From: Mesorhizobium sp. M1D.F.Ca.ET.043.01.1.1
GTDB lineage: Bacteria > Pseudomonadota > Alphaproteobacteria > Rhizobiales > Rhizobiaceae
DNA length: 64,000 nt
Reading direction: 5' to 3'
Assembly: GCF_003952385.1 (NCBI RefSeq)
Contig: NZ_CP034444.1
Coordinates: 3,534,001 to 3,598,000 of the forward strand
Position numbers and translations under genes: made by a program. Of this stretch, positions 40,212 through 48,864 are shown one piece after another. Every line of letters begins with the position of its first letter. Position 1 is the first letter of the stretch. A model generated the notes under the pieces. That model worked only from the letters and a program-made list of their open reading frames with translations. It was not told the origin of the DNA and ran no database searches.

Positions 40212-40578
40212 GCAAGCGAATAAGGGGGGTAGGGCAGTAAGGGAGTAGGGAAAAGGTACGCTACTTCCTACCCCCTCCTGCCCAATCTCCAACAATGAAA
40301 CCGCAGCCGGCCAAGCATTCGCCGGCGCGGTTCAAAGTCCAAGTCCGGCCCGCTCGCAATAGAGATCGGCCGGCATCGGAAAAGTTTACCGCATGGCGGC
40401 GATGCGGCCCCGAAATCGAACCGCGTCGAAAAATGCAGTGGCCTCTCTGTCGCCACCTTACCTGCGGCCGCGGCAACAAAAATTTCACCGCAACGTGACT
40501 TCCCGTTGACTGTCCGTTCTGCCACATATTTTGGCAATCAGAACAAGGCCGGCGTCACCGGCGGGAATTGGAACAGTC
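40212..40578. other. 367-base gene-free stretch between acnA and the DUF1223 gene
   Basis: It holds the R7-type inverted repeat at 40218-40284 and then AT-rich, C-poor sequence. TTGACT at 40506-40511 could be a -35 box for the next gene, but the only -10-like word (TATTTT) is 15 bases away, so I do not call a promoter. No convincing ORF, tRNA or terminator is present. Confidence 0.6.
40218..40284. repeat. Inverted repeat of 'GGGAGTAGG' words (family R7, copy b)
   Basis: GGGGGGTAGGGCAGTAAGGG on the left is answered by CTACTTCCTACCCCCTCCTG on the right, around a few unpaired bases. The words differ from the copies at 16911 and 42390 but the plan is the same. Confidence 0.55.
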
Positions 40579-41412
40579 ATGGCTTCTCGAGGACCATTGC
40601 GGCTTGCGGCAGTTGCGCTGGCCCTTTCAACATTTGCCGGCGCCGCGCCGGCAAGCGAGCCCGATAAGCCGCAAAACGACAAGCTCCAGGCCGAAAAGCC
40701 TCAAGCCGAAAAGCCTCAAGCCGAAAAACCTCAAGCCGAAAAACCTCTGGGCGTGGTCGAGCTTTTCACCAGCCAGGGCTGCAGCTCCTGCCCGCCGGCC
40801 GATGAATTCTTCGCCGAGCTGGCTGCCAAGGAAAACGTCGTCGCGCTCGCCTACCACGTCAACTACTGGGACTATCTGGGCTGGCAGGACACGCTGAGCA
40901 ACAAAGAGAACACCGACCGGCAGTATGACTATATGCGCGCCTTCGGCAGCCGCTCGGTCTATACCCCGCAAGCCGTCATCAACGGCCGCAGCCACGTCAA
41001 CGGCGCCAGCCGCAAGGATGTCGACGGCGCGCTGGCCCGGATGGACAGGACCGGCGAGGGCATGCGGGTCGGCATCAAGGTGAGCCGCACCAGCGACCGC
41101 GTCATGATCGATGCCGGCGACGCCGGCAACGGCCCGACCGACGCTCATGTTGTGATCGTCTATTTCGATCCGCCGCAGACGGTGCAGATCGGCCAGGGCG
41201 AGAACAGCGGCCGCAACCTGACCTACTGGAATTCCGTCTCCGACATCCAGACAGCCGGCATGTGGCACGGCAAGGCGCAACGCTACGAGCTGCCGATGAC
41301 CGAGATTGCCAAGAAGGGCGGCTGCGCGGTGCTGCTGCAGTCGGTCGGCAAGGACGGCATGCCCGGCCCGATCCTCGGCGCCGCCTTCATCCGCAAGCCC
41401 GAGCGGCTTTAG
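40579..41412 (+). CDS. DUF1223 secreted thioredoxin-like protein
   Basis: The 277-residue protein has a signal peptide (about 1-26, ending in PASEPD). A four-fold repeat of QAEKP follows (residues 37-56). The DUF1223 thioredoxin-like domain has a redox-type CxxC in FTSQGCSSCPPADEFF, then NYWDYLGWQDTL, and QAVINGRSHVNGAS. It is probably periplasmic; a redox role is inferred. The ATG at 40579 was preferred to the upstream TTG at 40531 because it begins a good signal peptide. Confidence 0.85.
   Translation: MASRGPLRLAAVALALSTFAGAAPASEPDKPQNDKLQAEKPQAEKPQAEKPQAEKPLGVVELFTSQGCSSCPPADEFFAELAAKENVVALAYHVNYWDYLGWQDTLSNKENTDRQYDYMRAFGSRSVYTPQAVINGRSHVNGASRKDVDGALARMDRTGEGMRVGIKVSRTSDRVMIDAGDAGNGPTDAHVVIVYFDPPQTVQIGQGENSGRNLTYWNSVSDIQTAGMWHGKAQRYELPMTEIAKKGGCAVLLQSVGKDGMPGPILGAAFIRKPERL
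40687..40746. repeat. 15-bp tandem repeat, four copies, inside the DUF1223 gene
   Basis: Four successive units of CAAGCCGAAAAGCCT-type sequence (40687, 40702, 40717, 40732), each encoding QAEKP, with small differences. The unit length is a multiple of three, so copy-number changes keep the frame. Confidence 0.9.
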
Positions 41413-41422
41413 CGGCTCCTTT

Positions 41423-41608
41423 CCCTTCTCCCCTTGTGGGAGAAGGTGTCGCCGAAGGCGACGGATGAGGGGTGTTCCAGCTTGGCGAAGACATCCGTCG
41501 AGGTAGGGCGCTTGGCGGCAGGATTGCCAGCGTTTCACTCCGCTGGAACACCCCTCATCCGTCTCGGCGCTGCGCGCCGATCCACCTTCTCCCGCAAGGG
41601 GAGAAGGG
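41423..41608. repeat. Palindromic repeat R6 downstream of the DUF1223 gene
   Basis: CCTTCTCCCCTTGTGGGAGA on the left answers TTCTCCCGCAAGGGGAGAAG on the right. Inner arms GACGGATGAGGGGTGTTCC and GGAACACCCCTCATCCGTC also pair. The centre is a unique stretch of about 50 bases. It is placed directly after the stop codon of the DUF1223 gene. Confidence 0.75.
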
Positions 41609-41625
41609 CATCCCGCTCCAGCCAA

Positions 41626-41790
41626 TAAAAAACCGGCGTCAGCTTGCTTCTGACGCCGGTCATTCAGGTTTTGGGATCGTCGCACCTGATTTTTCCAAGG
41701 AAAAACCGAGGTTGGTTCGATCCGACGCTGACCCGTGGGCGGGGGGCTTGGGGTTTACGAGCCGGTGCCGGACCGAACCGTCTCAGGCAA
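41626..41790 (-). ncRNA. Candidate structured small RNA with intrinsic terminator
   Basis: On the minus strand four hairpins follow each other. The first is an 11-bp stem (41769-41779 with 41714-41724, one G-U pair) closing a 44-base loop with a C-rich run (CCCCAAGCCCCCCGCCC). Then a 7-bp stem (41690-41696 with 41699-41705) and a 6-bp stem (41664-41669 with 41684-41689). Last comes an 11-bp terminator stem ACCGGCGTCAG/CTGACGCCGGT (41632-41642, 41650-41660) followed by TTTTTTA. No protein gene on this strand uses this terminator. C-rich single-stranded loops in rhizobial sRNAs pair with Shine-Dalgarno sites. The 5' end and the family are unknown; it is not clearly 6S RNA. Confidence 0.5.
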
Positions 41791-41996
41791 CGCCGGTAAA
41801 GTCGTCGGACATTGGGGCATGAGCGCGGATTATTTGTGGCGAGAATGTGGCGGAGCATCACCAATTCCAACACGCGTTTTGCAAACGTGACTGGACCTTT
41901 CGGAAACCGCGCAGGCCCCGCATGCTTGGCCGGCCCTTGCAATTCGGCCGCGAAAGCGCGAACCTCGGCTGCGAGATTCAAGTGAAGGATCGAAGC

Positions 41997-42383
41997 ATGA
42001 CCGATCACGGCTGCGGGACGGAGGATGGGGAAGCATCCGGAATATTGATCCCGCTGCATGAGGCGCGCAGCGCGCGCCTCGACCAGCCGGTGCGCTTCGA
42101 CCGGCGCGAACTCGACCAGATCCTGAGGCTTTACGGGCGTATGGTGGCGGCCAATGAATGGCGCGACTATGCGATCGACCATCTCACTGATCGCGCTGTC
42201 TTTTCGGTCTTCCGCCGGGCCAGCGAAGTGCCGCTGTTCCAGATCGTCAAGGACCCGAAACTGGCGCGCCGGCAAGGCGCCTTCGCTGTCATCGCCGCCG
42301 GCGGACGTATCCTCAAGCGCGGCCAGGAGCTCGGCCGCGTGCTCGGCGTGTTCGATCCCAAGCTGAAGCTGGTCCAGGCGTGA
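41997..42383 (+). CDS. DUF2794-like protein
   Basis: The 128-residue protein has the DUF2794 core: VRFDRRELDQILRLYGRMVAANEWRDYAIDHL near 35-66, then AVFSVFRRASEVPLFQIVKDP near 71-91 and QGAFAVIAAGGRILKRGQEL. The family is restricted to alphaproteobacteria and its role is unknown. The ATG at 41997 (MTDHGCGTE) follows GAAGGATCGAAGC. It has no signal peptide or membrane segment. Confidence 0.8.
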   Translation: MTDHGCGTEDGEASGILIPLHEARSARLDQPVRFDRRELDQILRLYGRMVAANEWRDYAIDHLTDRAVFSVFRRASEVPLFQIVKDPKLARRQGAFAVIAAGGRILKRGQELGRVLGVFDPKLKLVQA

Positions 42384-42389
42384 AGAGGA

Positions 42390-42499
42390 ACTGGAGAATT
42401 GAAGAACTGAAGAATTGAGGAAAAGAGGCGCTAAGCGCCTGATATAAAATTGTCTTTCTTCAATTCTTCAATTCCCCAGTTCTTCAATTCCCAATTCCC
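42390..42499. repeat. Inverted repeat of 'GAATTGAAGAACT' words (family R7, copy c)
   Basis: Left arm words GAATTGAAGAACTGAAGAAT are mirrored by CTTCAATTCTTCAATTCCCC on the right. The centre is an exact palindrome AGGCGCTAAGCGCCT (42426-42440). It lies between two convergent genes. Confidence 0.6.
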
Positions 42500-42505
42500 A
42501 TTTTC

Positions 42506-43078
42506 TCATTTCCCTCCGAGCCGGAACTTCCGCTCCGGCAGCGAATCAGCATCCGGCGGCAGTGCCGCGCCGCCGTTGAGCGGCAGCTGCATGAACACCG
42601 TGTCCAACCAGCGTCCGTGCTTGTAGCCCGATCCTTCCAGGCGTCCTGAATGACGGAAGCCAAGCTTCTCGTGCAGCCGCACCGAGGCGCTGTCGGCATG
42701 GCCGTCGCCGATCACCGCGATGATCTGGCGAAAGCCCGCAGCGCGCGCCGCCTCGATCAGAGCCTGCATCAGCAGGAAACCGACGCCCTGGCCCTTGGCC
42801 TCGGGCGCGACATAGACCGAATCCTCGATGACGAATCGGTAGGCGGGACGCGGCCGGAACGGCCCCGCATAGGCATAGCCGAGCACGATGCCGTCCTTTT
42901 CCGCCGCGAGATAGGGAAAGTCGCCTGCCGTCAGGCTGTCGAATCGATTGCCCATTTCGGCGCGGCTGGGCGGTTCCAACTCGTAGCTCGCGGTGCCGTG
43001 CGTGACGGCGTCGGCATAAATTTCCGTGATTCGGTCGAGGTCGGCCGTGGTGGCGGCCCTGATCGCAATATTGCTCAT
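42506..43078 (-). CDS. GNAT acetyltransferase, phosphinothricin acetyltransferase-like
   Basis: The 190-residue protein has the PAT-type order: IRAATTADLDRITEIYADAV near 6-25, THGTASYELEPPS (the substrate loop), YAYAGPFRPRPAYRFVIEDSVYV near 68-90, acetyl-CoA motif AKGQGVGFLLMQALIEAA near 94-111 and a terminal KHGRWLDTVFMQ. It may acetylate amino acids such as methionine sulfone or phosphinothricin; that is from family knowledge. Downstream is the R7-type repeat shared with DUF2794. Confidence 0.83.
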   Translation of the reverse strand: MSNIAIRAATTADLDRITEIYADAVTHGTASYELEPPSRAEMGNRFDSLTAGDFPYLAAEKDGIVLGYAYAGPFRPRPAYRFVIEDSVYVAPEAKGQGVGFLLMQALIEAARAAGFRQIIAVIGDGHADSASVRLHEKLGFRHSGRLEGSGYKHGRWLDTVFMQLPLNGGAALPPDADSLPERKFRLGGK

Positions 43079-43130
43079 AATTTATGCAGGTCGTTTTCCT
43101 GCCTCGATAACAGCAGAGGGACGCGCAAAA

Positions 43131-43159
43131 GGAAAGGGCGGCCGTTGGGCCGCCCTTCC
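43131..43159 (-). terminator. Terminator of the BI-1 family gene
   Basis: 10-bp stem AAGGGCGGCC / GGCCGCCCTT (43134-43143, 43148-43157) with a GTTG loop. On the minus strand it is followed by TCCTTTTGCG. It is 35 bases after the stop of the gene at 43194. Confidence 0.65.
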
Positions 43160-43193
43160 GAAGTCTATGGTCCAGCAGAACCGGGTGCTCGCC

Positions 43194-43934
43194 TTAGCGG
43201 CGGTCGCCCATGAACTGCAGCAGGAACATGAACAGGTTGATGAAGTCGAGGTAGAGCTGCAGCGCGCCCATGATCGCCTTGCGGCCGGCAACATCCGCGA
43301 CGTCACCCTCGTAATACATCTCCTTGATCCGCTGCGTGTCGTAGGCGGTCAGGCCGGCGAACACCAGCACGCCGACCGCCGAGATGGCGAAGGCCAGCGC
43401 CGACGACGCCAGGAAGAAGTTGATGACCATGGCGATCAGCAGGCCTATCACGCCCATGATCAGGAACGAGCCGAACGCCGTCAGGTCGCGCCTGGTGGTG
43501 TAGCCGTAGAGCGACAGCGCGCCGAAGGCGGCGGCGGTGGCGAAGAAGGTCTGGGTGATGCTGGTGCCGGTGTAGACGAGGAAGATCGTCGACAGCGACA
43601 GGCCGACAAGGCCGGCATAGACCCAGAAGGTGGTCTGAGCCGCAGCCACGCTCATCGACTGGATCCTGAAGGACAGGAACATCACGGCAGCGAGCGGCGC
43701 CAGGATGACGACCCAGCGGAACGCGCTTGCGTAGATGAGCTGGCCGAAGGCGGTCAGCTGGCCGTCGCCGGTGACGGCGAGCTGGAACGCGCCCCAGGCG
43801 GCAAGGCCGGTGATGAGCAGGCCAAGCCCCATCAGGTTGTAGACCTTGATCATATAGGCCCTGAGGCCCTGATCGATATCGACGCGCGCGCCGGGGGCGG
43901 CGGACGTCTGGTAGTTGCGAATGGGATCAGCCAT
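43194..43934 (-). CDS. Bax inhibitor-1/YccA family membrane protein
   Basis: The 246-residue protein has seven hydrophobic helices and begins MADPIRNYQTSAAPGARVDID with a charged N terminus. The signature region is DVADVAGRKAIMGALQLYLDFINLFMFLLQ near the C terminus. BI-1 proteins influence calcium and pH homeostasis or act as FtsH partners (YccA). The ATG at 43934 follows AGAGGATTTCCA. It is followed by its own terminator. Confidence 0.88.
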   Translation of the reverse strand: MADPIRNYQTSAAPGARVDIDQGLRAYMIKVYNLMGLGLLITGLAAWGAFQLAVTGDGQLTAFGQLIYASAFRWVVILAPLAAVMFLSFRIQSMSVAAAQTTFWVYAGLVGLSLSTIFLVYTGTSITQTFFATAAAFGALSLYGYTTRRDLTAFGSFLIMGVIGLLIAMVINFFLASSALAFAISAVGVLVFAGLTAYDTQRIKEMYYEGDVADVAGRKAIMGALQLYLDFINLFMFLLQFMGDRR

Positions 43935-44114
43935 TGGAAATCCTCTGTTGCTTCTGCCCCGTCCGGTGACAGGTCGCCCGATCATCACTTTGGGATGACC
44001 TCTTCGGGACCAGGCGCCGCTGGCGGGGCTCCAGCATGCCTGCGCAAAATATGAGCGTTCTCGACGTCAAGAACAAGACGGTAACGAGGGGTAACGCTTC
44101 GTGAGATAGCAAAA

Positions 44115-44142
44115 GCCCGGTTTTCGGCCGTTTCGGCCGGGC
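44115..44142 (-). terminator. Terminator of the ABC exporter operon
   Basis: GCCCGG (44115-44120) and CCGGGC (44137-44142) pair across a loop that has its own GGCCG arms. On the minus strand TTTTGC follows. It is 44 bases after the stop of the permease gene. Confidence 0.6.
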
Positions 44143-44185
44143 ATTCTTACAAAGATTTAAGACGCGCAGTTCCCGGCATGCCGGG

Positions 44186-46726
44186 TCAAAGGTTGCGCAG
44201 CACCGGCGCCGCCTTGTGGCCGAGCACCCGCCAGGTGCCGGCAAGGCCGATACCGACGGTAACAGCCAGCGACACGAGGATCGTCGCCACCGCCACTTCC
44301 GGCATGAAGTGCGACGGCAGCGTCATGATATGCGCGACGACGAACCATGCCGCGATGCCGCCCGCGGCAAGCGCGAACAATGCGGTCGCAAGGCCGATCA
44401 GCACATATTCCAGCGAGAAGGCGACGATCAGCGTTTGCCTTGTCGCGCCAAGCGTCTTCAGCACCACCGCGTCATGGATGCGCGCCCGGTTGCCGGCGGC
44501 CAAAGCGCCGGAGAGAACCAGCACCGAGGCGATCAGCGCCACGCCGGCGGCGGCGCGGATCGCCGTGCCCAATTGGGCGACCAACCGGTTGACGATGTCG
44601 AGCGCGTCCTTGACCCGCACGGTCGTCACCGCCGGAAAGGCGCGGGTGACCGCGTTGAGCAGCCTGGCGTCGTCGGCCGTGGTGGTGCTCTTGTCGGTCA
44701 GCGTCGCCAGCCAGCCATGCGGCGCGCCGGCGAAGGTGTTGGGCGAGAACACCATGACGAAATTGATGCCCATGGTTTCCCACTCGACCTGGCGGAAATT
44801 GGCGATCCTTGCCATCACGTTGCGGCCGAGCACGTTGACGGTGACGGTGTCGCCAAGCTTCAGCCCGATCGCCTTGCCCTCCTCGGCCGAGAACGACACC
44901 AGCGGCTCGCCGGAATAGTTCTGCGGCCACCACGTCCCCTCTGTCAGGGTGGCGTTGGCCGGCTGCTTCGCATCATAGGTCAGCCCGCGGTCGCCGCGCA
45001 GCACCCACGCGCCGTCGGCGGAGACCTTCACCTTGTCGACGTCGACGCCGTTGAGCGCCATGATACGGCCGCGCAGCATCGGCACCTTGACCAGCGTTCC
45101 CCGCGGCGCCTCTTTGCCGACCAGGCCGGCGAAGGCATCGACGTCGCTGCTCTGGATGTCGACGAAGAAGAAATTCGGCGCCCGCTCCGGCAGGCTGCCG
45201 GAGATCTGGCGCCTGAGATTGCCGTCGATCAGCGCCAGCGTCACCAGGAGCGTCAGGCCGAGCCCGAGCGACAGCACCACCGACGGCGTCAACGCGCCGG
45301 GGCGGTGGATGTTGCCGAGCGCCAGCCTGAGCGACACGAAACGCGCGCGCGGGCTCTGCTGGGCAGCCCACTGCACCAGCGCGGCCACCAGCCGCAGCAC
45401 CAGGAAGGCAAAGACCGTGGCGCCGACGAAGATCGAGGCGATGCGCCGATCGTCGGCGGAAAGGATGGCGAGCGCGGCCAGCGCCAGCACGATCGCGAGG
45501 GCGGCGCCGACATAGGGCAGGCGCGGCCAGCCGCGGCTCTCAAAACCCATCTCGCGAAACAGCGCCGTCGCCGGCACGTCGCGGGCGCGCCCGAGCGGCA
45601 ACAGCGCGAAGGCCAGCGTCACCAGGAGACCAAAGAGCGCGGCCATGGCGAGCGCGCCAGGATAGAAGCCGCCCTCCGCCGGCACCGGGATGACCGACCG
45701 CAGAAGCGCGCTCGCCACGAACGGCATCGCCGCGCCCAGGATCAGGCCGAGCACGATGCCGAGGCCGGCGATCAAGAGGATCTGCACGAGATAGACCGTG
45801 AAGACGAAGCCGCCTGAGGCGCCGAGGCTCTTGAAGGTGGCGATGACGCCCCGCTTGCCGTCGAGATAGGCGCGCACCGCGTTGGCCACGCCGACGCCGC
45901 CGACCACCAGCGCCGTCAGCCCGACCAGCGTCAGGAACTGCGAGAAGCGCTCGATGTTGGAGGACAGCGCGGGCGCCGCATTGCTGCGCGTGCGGATCGA
46001 CCAGCCCGCTTGTGGAAAATCTTTCGCGGCCTCGGCCTGGATCGCCTTGATCCGCGCCTCACCGGCGCGGTCGGGCAGCCGGACCTTGTAGGCGTTCTCG
46101 ACCAGGCTGCCGGGCTGGATCAGTCCGGAGGCGGCAAGCCCGTCGTTCGAGATCATCAGCCGCGGCGCGAAGCCGAAGCCGTCGGATATCGCATCGGGCT
46201 CGCTGACCAGCCTGGCTCTCAGTTCGAAGGTGGCGCCGCCAAGCTTCAGCCGGTCGCCGATCTTGAGATTGAGGCGATCGAACAAGAGATCGGGCGCGGC
46301 GGCGCCGAAGATGCCGGCTTTCTCGCCGAACAGCTCCTTCTTCGGCAGCGGCGGGTCGGTTTCCAGCGAGCCGTAAAGCGGATAGGCGTCGTCGACCGCC
46401 TTGGCCTCGACCAGCGCCTGGTCCGAGCCGTCCTCGAGCCGCGCCATGGAACGCATGCCGGAATTCAGCGAGACCGTGCCAAGGCTGTCGAGGAAGCCAA
46501 GCTCCGCATTCGAGGCGCTGCGCTGGTTGATCTGGAAGCGCAGATCGCCGCCAAGCAGCGTCTGGCCCTGATTGGCGACGCCTGCCGTGATCGCCTGCGC
46601 CACCGAATTAACGCCGCCGATCGCGGCCACGCCGAGCGCGATGCAGGCGAGGAAGATCATGAAGCCGGACAGGCCGCCGCGCATCTCGCGCAGCGAGAAG
46701 CGGATGGCGAGCTTCAGGGTCCGCAT
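44186..46726 (-). CDS. ABC transporter permease, FtsX-like (YbbP type)
   Basis: The 846-residue protein has an N-terminal helix (about 20-42), a large periplasmic domain, and two FtsX four-helix modules: about residues 265-390 and 710-840, with further helices near 415-460 and 485-510. This duplicated arrangement is that of YbbP and LolC-type exporters. Its start overlaps the ATPase stop by one base, so they are coupled. With the ATPase and divergent TesA-like esterase it repeats the ybbA-ybbP / tesA arrangement of E. coli. A lipid or lipoprotein substrate is inferred. Confidence 0.88.
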   Translation of the reverse strand: MRTLKLAIRFSLREMRGGLSGFMIFLACIALGVAAIGGVNSVAQAITAGVANQGQTLLGGDLRFQINQRSASNAELGFLDSLGTVSLNSGMRSMARLEDGSDQALVEAKAVDDAYPLYGSLETDPPLPKKELFGEKAGIFGAAAPDLLFDRLNLKIGDRLKLGGATFELRARLVSEPDAISDGFGFAPRLMISNDGLAASGLIQPGSLVENAYKVRLPDRAGEARIKAIQAEAAKDFPQAGWSIRTRSNAAPALSSNIERFSQFLTLVGLTALVVGGVGVANAVRAYLDGKRGVIATFKSLGASGGFVFTVYLVQILLIAGLGIVLGLILGAAMPFVASALLRSVIPVPAEGGFYPGALAMAALFGLLVTLAFALLPLGRARDVPATALFREMGFESRGWPRLPYVGAALAIVLALAALAILSADDRRIASIFVGATVFAFLVLRLVAALVQWAAQQSPRARFVSLRLALGNIHRPGALTPSVVLSLGLGLTLLVTLALIDGNLRRQISGSLPERAPNFFFVDIQSSDVDAFAGLVGKEAPRGTLVKVPMLRGRIMALNGVDVDKVKVSADGAWVLRGDRGLTYDAKQPANATLTEGTWWPQNYSGEPLVSFSAEEGKAIGLKLGDTVTVNVLGRNVMARIANFRQVEWETMGINFVMVFSPNTFAGAPHGWLATLTDKSTTTADDARLLNAVTRAFPAVTTVRVKDALDIVNRLVAQLGTAIRAAAGVALIASVLVLSGALAAGNRARIHDAVVLKTLGATRQTLIVAFSLEYVLIGLATALFALAAGGIAAWFVVAHIMTLPSHFMPEVAVATILVSLAVTVGIGLAGTWRVLGHKAAPVLRNL

Positions 46727-47424
46727 CAGGCCGGCACCTTCACCTGCTTGGGCGCATCCTCGATGCGTCCCGAGCGCATCGATACCTGGCGCGCGCAGCG
46801 GGCGGCAAGCGCCGGGTCATGTGTGACCAGCACCAGCGTCATGCCGCGCTCGGCCGCCTTGGCGAACAGAAGGTCGGCGATCTGTTTCCCCGTCGCCTGG
46901 TCGAGGTTGCCGGTCGGCTCGTCGGCAATCAGGATGCGCGGCGAGGGCGCCAGCGCCCTGGCGATCGCCACGCGCTGCTGCTCGCCGCCGGAGAGCTCGC
47001 CGGGATAGTGCGTCACACGGTCGCTCAAGCCGACCGCCGCCAGCTCCTGCGCCGCCACGGCGAACGGATCGGCATGGCCGGCGAGCTCCAGCGGCACCGC
47101 GACGTTCTCGAGCGCCGTCATGTTGGGGATCAGGTGGAAGGACTGGAAGACGATGCCGATGTTTCGCCCCCGAAACGAAGCAATCTGGTCCTCGCTTTTG
47201 CCGTTGAGCAGTTCGCCGGCGATCCGCACGGTTCCTGAATCGACCCTCTCCAGCCCGGCCAGAACCATCAGCAAGGTGGACTTGCCGGATCCCGACGGGC
47301 CGACGATGCCGGTGGCCTCGCCGCCGGCCACGTCGAGGCTAATGCCCTTCAGCACATGGACGGAGGACGCACCCTCGCCGAGCGTCAGCGAGACATCCCT
47401 CAGTGCGATGACGGCTTCTGTCAC
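46726..47424 (-). CDS. ABC transporter ATP-binding protein, YbbA type
   Basis: The 232-residue ATPase has Walker A GPSGSGKSTLLM near 42, signature LSGGEQQRVAIARAL near 143, Walker B ILIADEPTGNLD near 164, and LVTHDPALAARC near 199. Subfamily is MacB/LolD-like (short, single domain). It is the first gene of the ABC operon, followed by the 846-residue permease. The gap of 81 bases to the divergent esterase should hold both promoters. Confidence 0.92.
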   Translation of the reverse strand: MTEAVIALRDVSLTLGEGASSVHVLKGISLDVAGGEATGIVGPSGSGKSTLLMVLAGLERVDSGTVRIAGELLNGKSEDQIASFRGRNIGIVFQSFHLIPNMTALENVAVPLELAGHADPFAVAAQELAAVGLSDRVTHYPGELSGGEQQRVAIARALAPSPRILIADEPTGNLDQATGKQIADLLFAKAAERGMTLVLVTHDPALAARCARQVSMRSGRIEDAPKQVKVPA

Positions 47425-47505
47425 AATGAAAGCGTCCTATATGGTGGAAAAGGGAGACGAGAATGCCTCCTCCAACGATCGTTTCGGTCATATGGGGCTC
47501 GCCGC

Positions 47506-48150
47506 ATGGCTTTCAAACATACTCTTGCCGCGGCCCTCGTCCTTTTCCTTTCGGTTTGCGGCGCCATGGCGCCGGCGGGCGCGGAGACCTTCAACATCGT
47601 CGGCTTCGGTGACAGCCTGACGGCAGGCTTCGGGCTCGGCCCGGGTCAGGGGTTCACCGACAGGCTACAGGCGGCGCTGAAAGCGAAGGGCCATGATGTC
47701 GCCGTCGCCAATGCCGGCGTTTCCGGCGATACCACGAGCGGCGGATTGGCGCGGCTCGACTGGTCGGTGCCGTACGGCACGGGGCTCGTCATCCTCGAGC
47801 TCGGAGCCAACGACATGCTGCGCGGCGTCGCGCCCGACATCGCTGAAAAGAATCTCGATGCGATGCTGGCCAAGCTCAAGCAGCGCAAAATCCCGGTGCT
47901 CCTGGCCGGCATGCGCGCGGCGCCCAATCTTGGCGCCGACTACCAGAAGGCCTTCGACGCGATCTATCCGCGGCTGGCCGCAAAGTACGGCATTCCTCTC
48001 TACCCGTTCTTTCTCGACAACGTCGCCGGCCATCCGGACCTGCAGCTGGAGGACGGCCTGCATCCCAACCCGAACGGAGTTGATGTCATGATTGAGGGCA
48101 TTCTGCCGGTCGTCGAAAAGGCCATCGCCGCCAATGGCGGTCCGTCGTGA
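47506..48150 (+). CDS. SGNH-hydrolase, TesA-like arylesterase/lysophospholipase
   Basis: The 214-residue precursor has a signal peptide (to about residue 25, ending in PAGA-ETF) and the four SGNH blocks: block I GFGDSLTAGFG, block II NAGVSGDTT, block III GANDML, block V DGLHPN. The catalytic Ser, Gly, Asn and His are all present. TesA-type enzymes cleave thioesters or lysophospholipids in the periplasm. The ATG at 47506 is closest to the signal peptide. Divergent from the YbbA-like ATPase. Confidence 0.9.
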   Translation: MAFKHTLAAALVLFLSVCGAMAPAGAETFNIVGFGDSLTAGFGLGPGQGFTDRLQAALKAKGHDVAVANAGVSGDTTSGGLARLDWSVPYGTGLVILELGANDMLRGVAPDIAEKNLDAMLAKLKQRKIPVLLAGMRAAPNLGADYQKAFDAIYPRLAAKYGIPLYPFFLDNVAGHPDLQLEDGLHPNPNGVDVMIEGILPVVEKAIAANGGPS

Positions 48151-48267
48151 GTCCCAAACGCCACGGTTTCCGTTGGGGAAACCTTGTGGACAACAAACCG
48201 CTTGCCCCGCGCCGATATCGATGATTCGCTAGGGGTAGAGTTTCGATTCGAGGACAGGAGGCTTCTC

Positions 48268-48864
48268 ATGCCACGTCTTTTCACCGCCCTCGAAATTCCG
48301 CGCGACGCTGCTCTTTCGCTGTCCCTGCTGCGGGGCGGCCTTCCCGGAGCCCGCTGGATCGATGTCGAAAACTATCATCTGACGCTGCGCTTCATCGGCG
48401 ACATCGAAGGCCATGTCGCCGACGAGATCGCCAACGCGCTCGACCGCGTCAACCGTCCCTCCTTCCCCTTGACGCTCTCCGGCGTGGGCGCCTTCGGCGG
48501 CAAGAAGCCGCATGCGGTGTGGGCCGGCGTGTCCGCCTCGCCCGACCTGGTGGCGCTGCAGGGCGAGATCGATCGCATCTGCCAGCGGCTCGGCCTCCCG
48601 GCCGACCCGCGCAAGTTCTCGCCGCATGTGACGCTCGCCCGCCTGCGCAATGCGAGCCCGCTCGACGTCGCCCAATATCTTTCGGCGCGCGGCAACTTTT
48701 CCGCGCTGCCCTTCCGGGTCGGCCGCTTCGTCCTGATGTCGTCGCGCGATTCGGTCGGCGGCGGCCCCTACATCGTCGAGGAAGCCTGGCCGCTGGTTGG
48801 TGCTGACACACGCGCGTCCAGCCGCTTCGCCAGCGCCTCCGACGCCTCGCGGATCATGCGGTAG
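48268..48864 (+). CDS. thpR: RNA 2',3'-cyclic phosphodiesterase ThpR
   Basis: ThpR is a 2H phosphoesterase (LigT-type) acting on 2',3'-cyclic phosphates of RNA. The 198-residue protein has both HxTx motifs: HLTL (His37) and HVTL (His120), and starts MPRLFTALEIP. The ATG at 48268 follows GGACAGGAGG. Its last 97 bases overlap the C-terminal codons of the convergent LMW-phosphatase gene, and both frames stay open there, which is unusual at this length. Confidence 0.9.
   Translation: MPRLFTALEIPRDAALSLSLLRGGLPGARWIDVENYHLTLRFIGDIEGHVADEIANALDRVNRPSFPLTLSGVGAFGGKKPHAVWAGVSASPDLVALQGEIDRICQRLGLPADPRKFSPHVTLARLRNASPLDVAQYLSARGNFSALPFRVGRFVLMSSRDSVGGGPYIVEEAWPLVGADTRASSRFASASDASRIMR

Noticed and set aside
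41632..41660. Terminator hairpin taken as that of the DUF1223 gene
   Set aside because: The T-run is on the minus strand, so it cannot end the plus-strand gene; it fits the small RNA candidate better.
41626..41790. 6S RNA as an identity for the small RNA candidate
   Set aside because: The fold has four separate hairpins rather than one long stem with a central bubble, and the neighbours are not those of ssrS.
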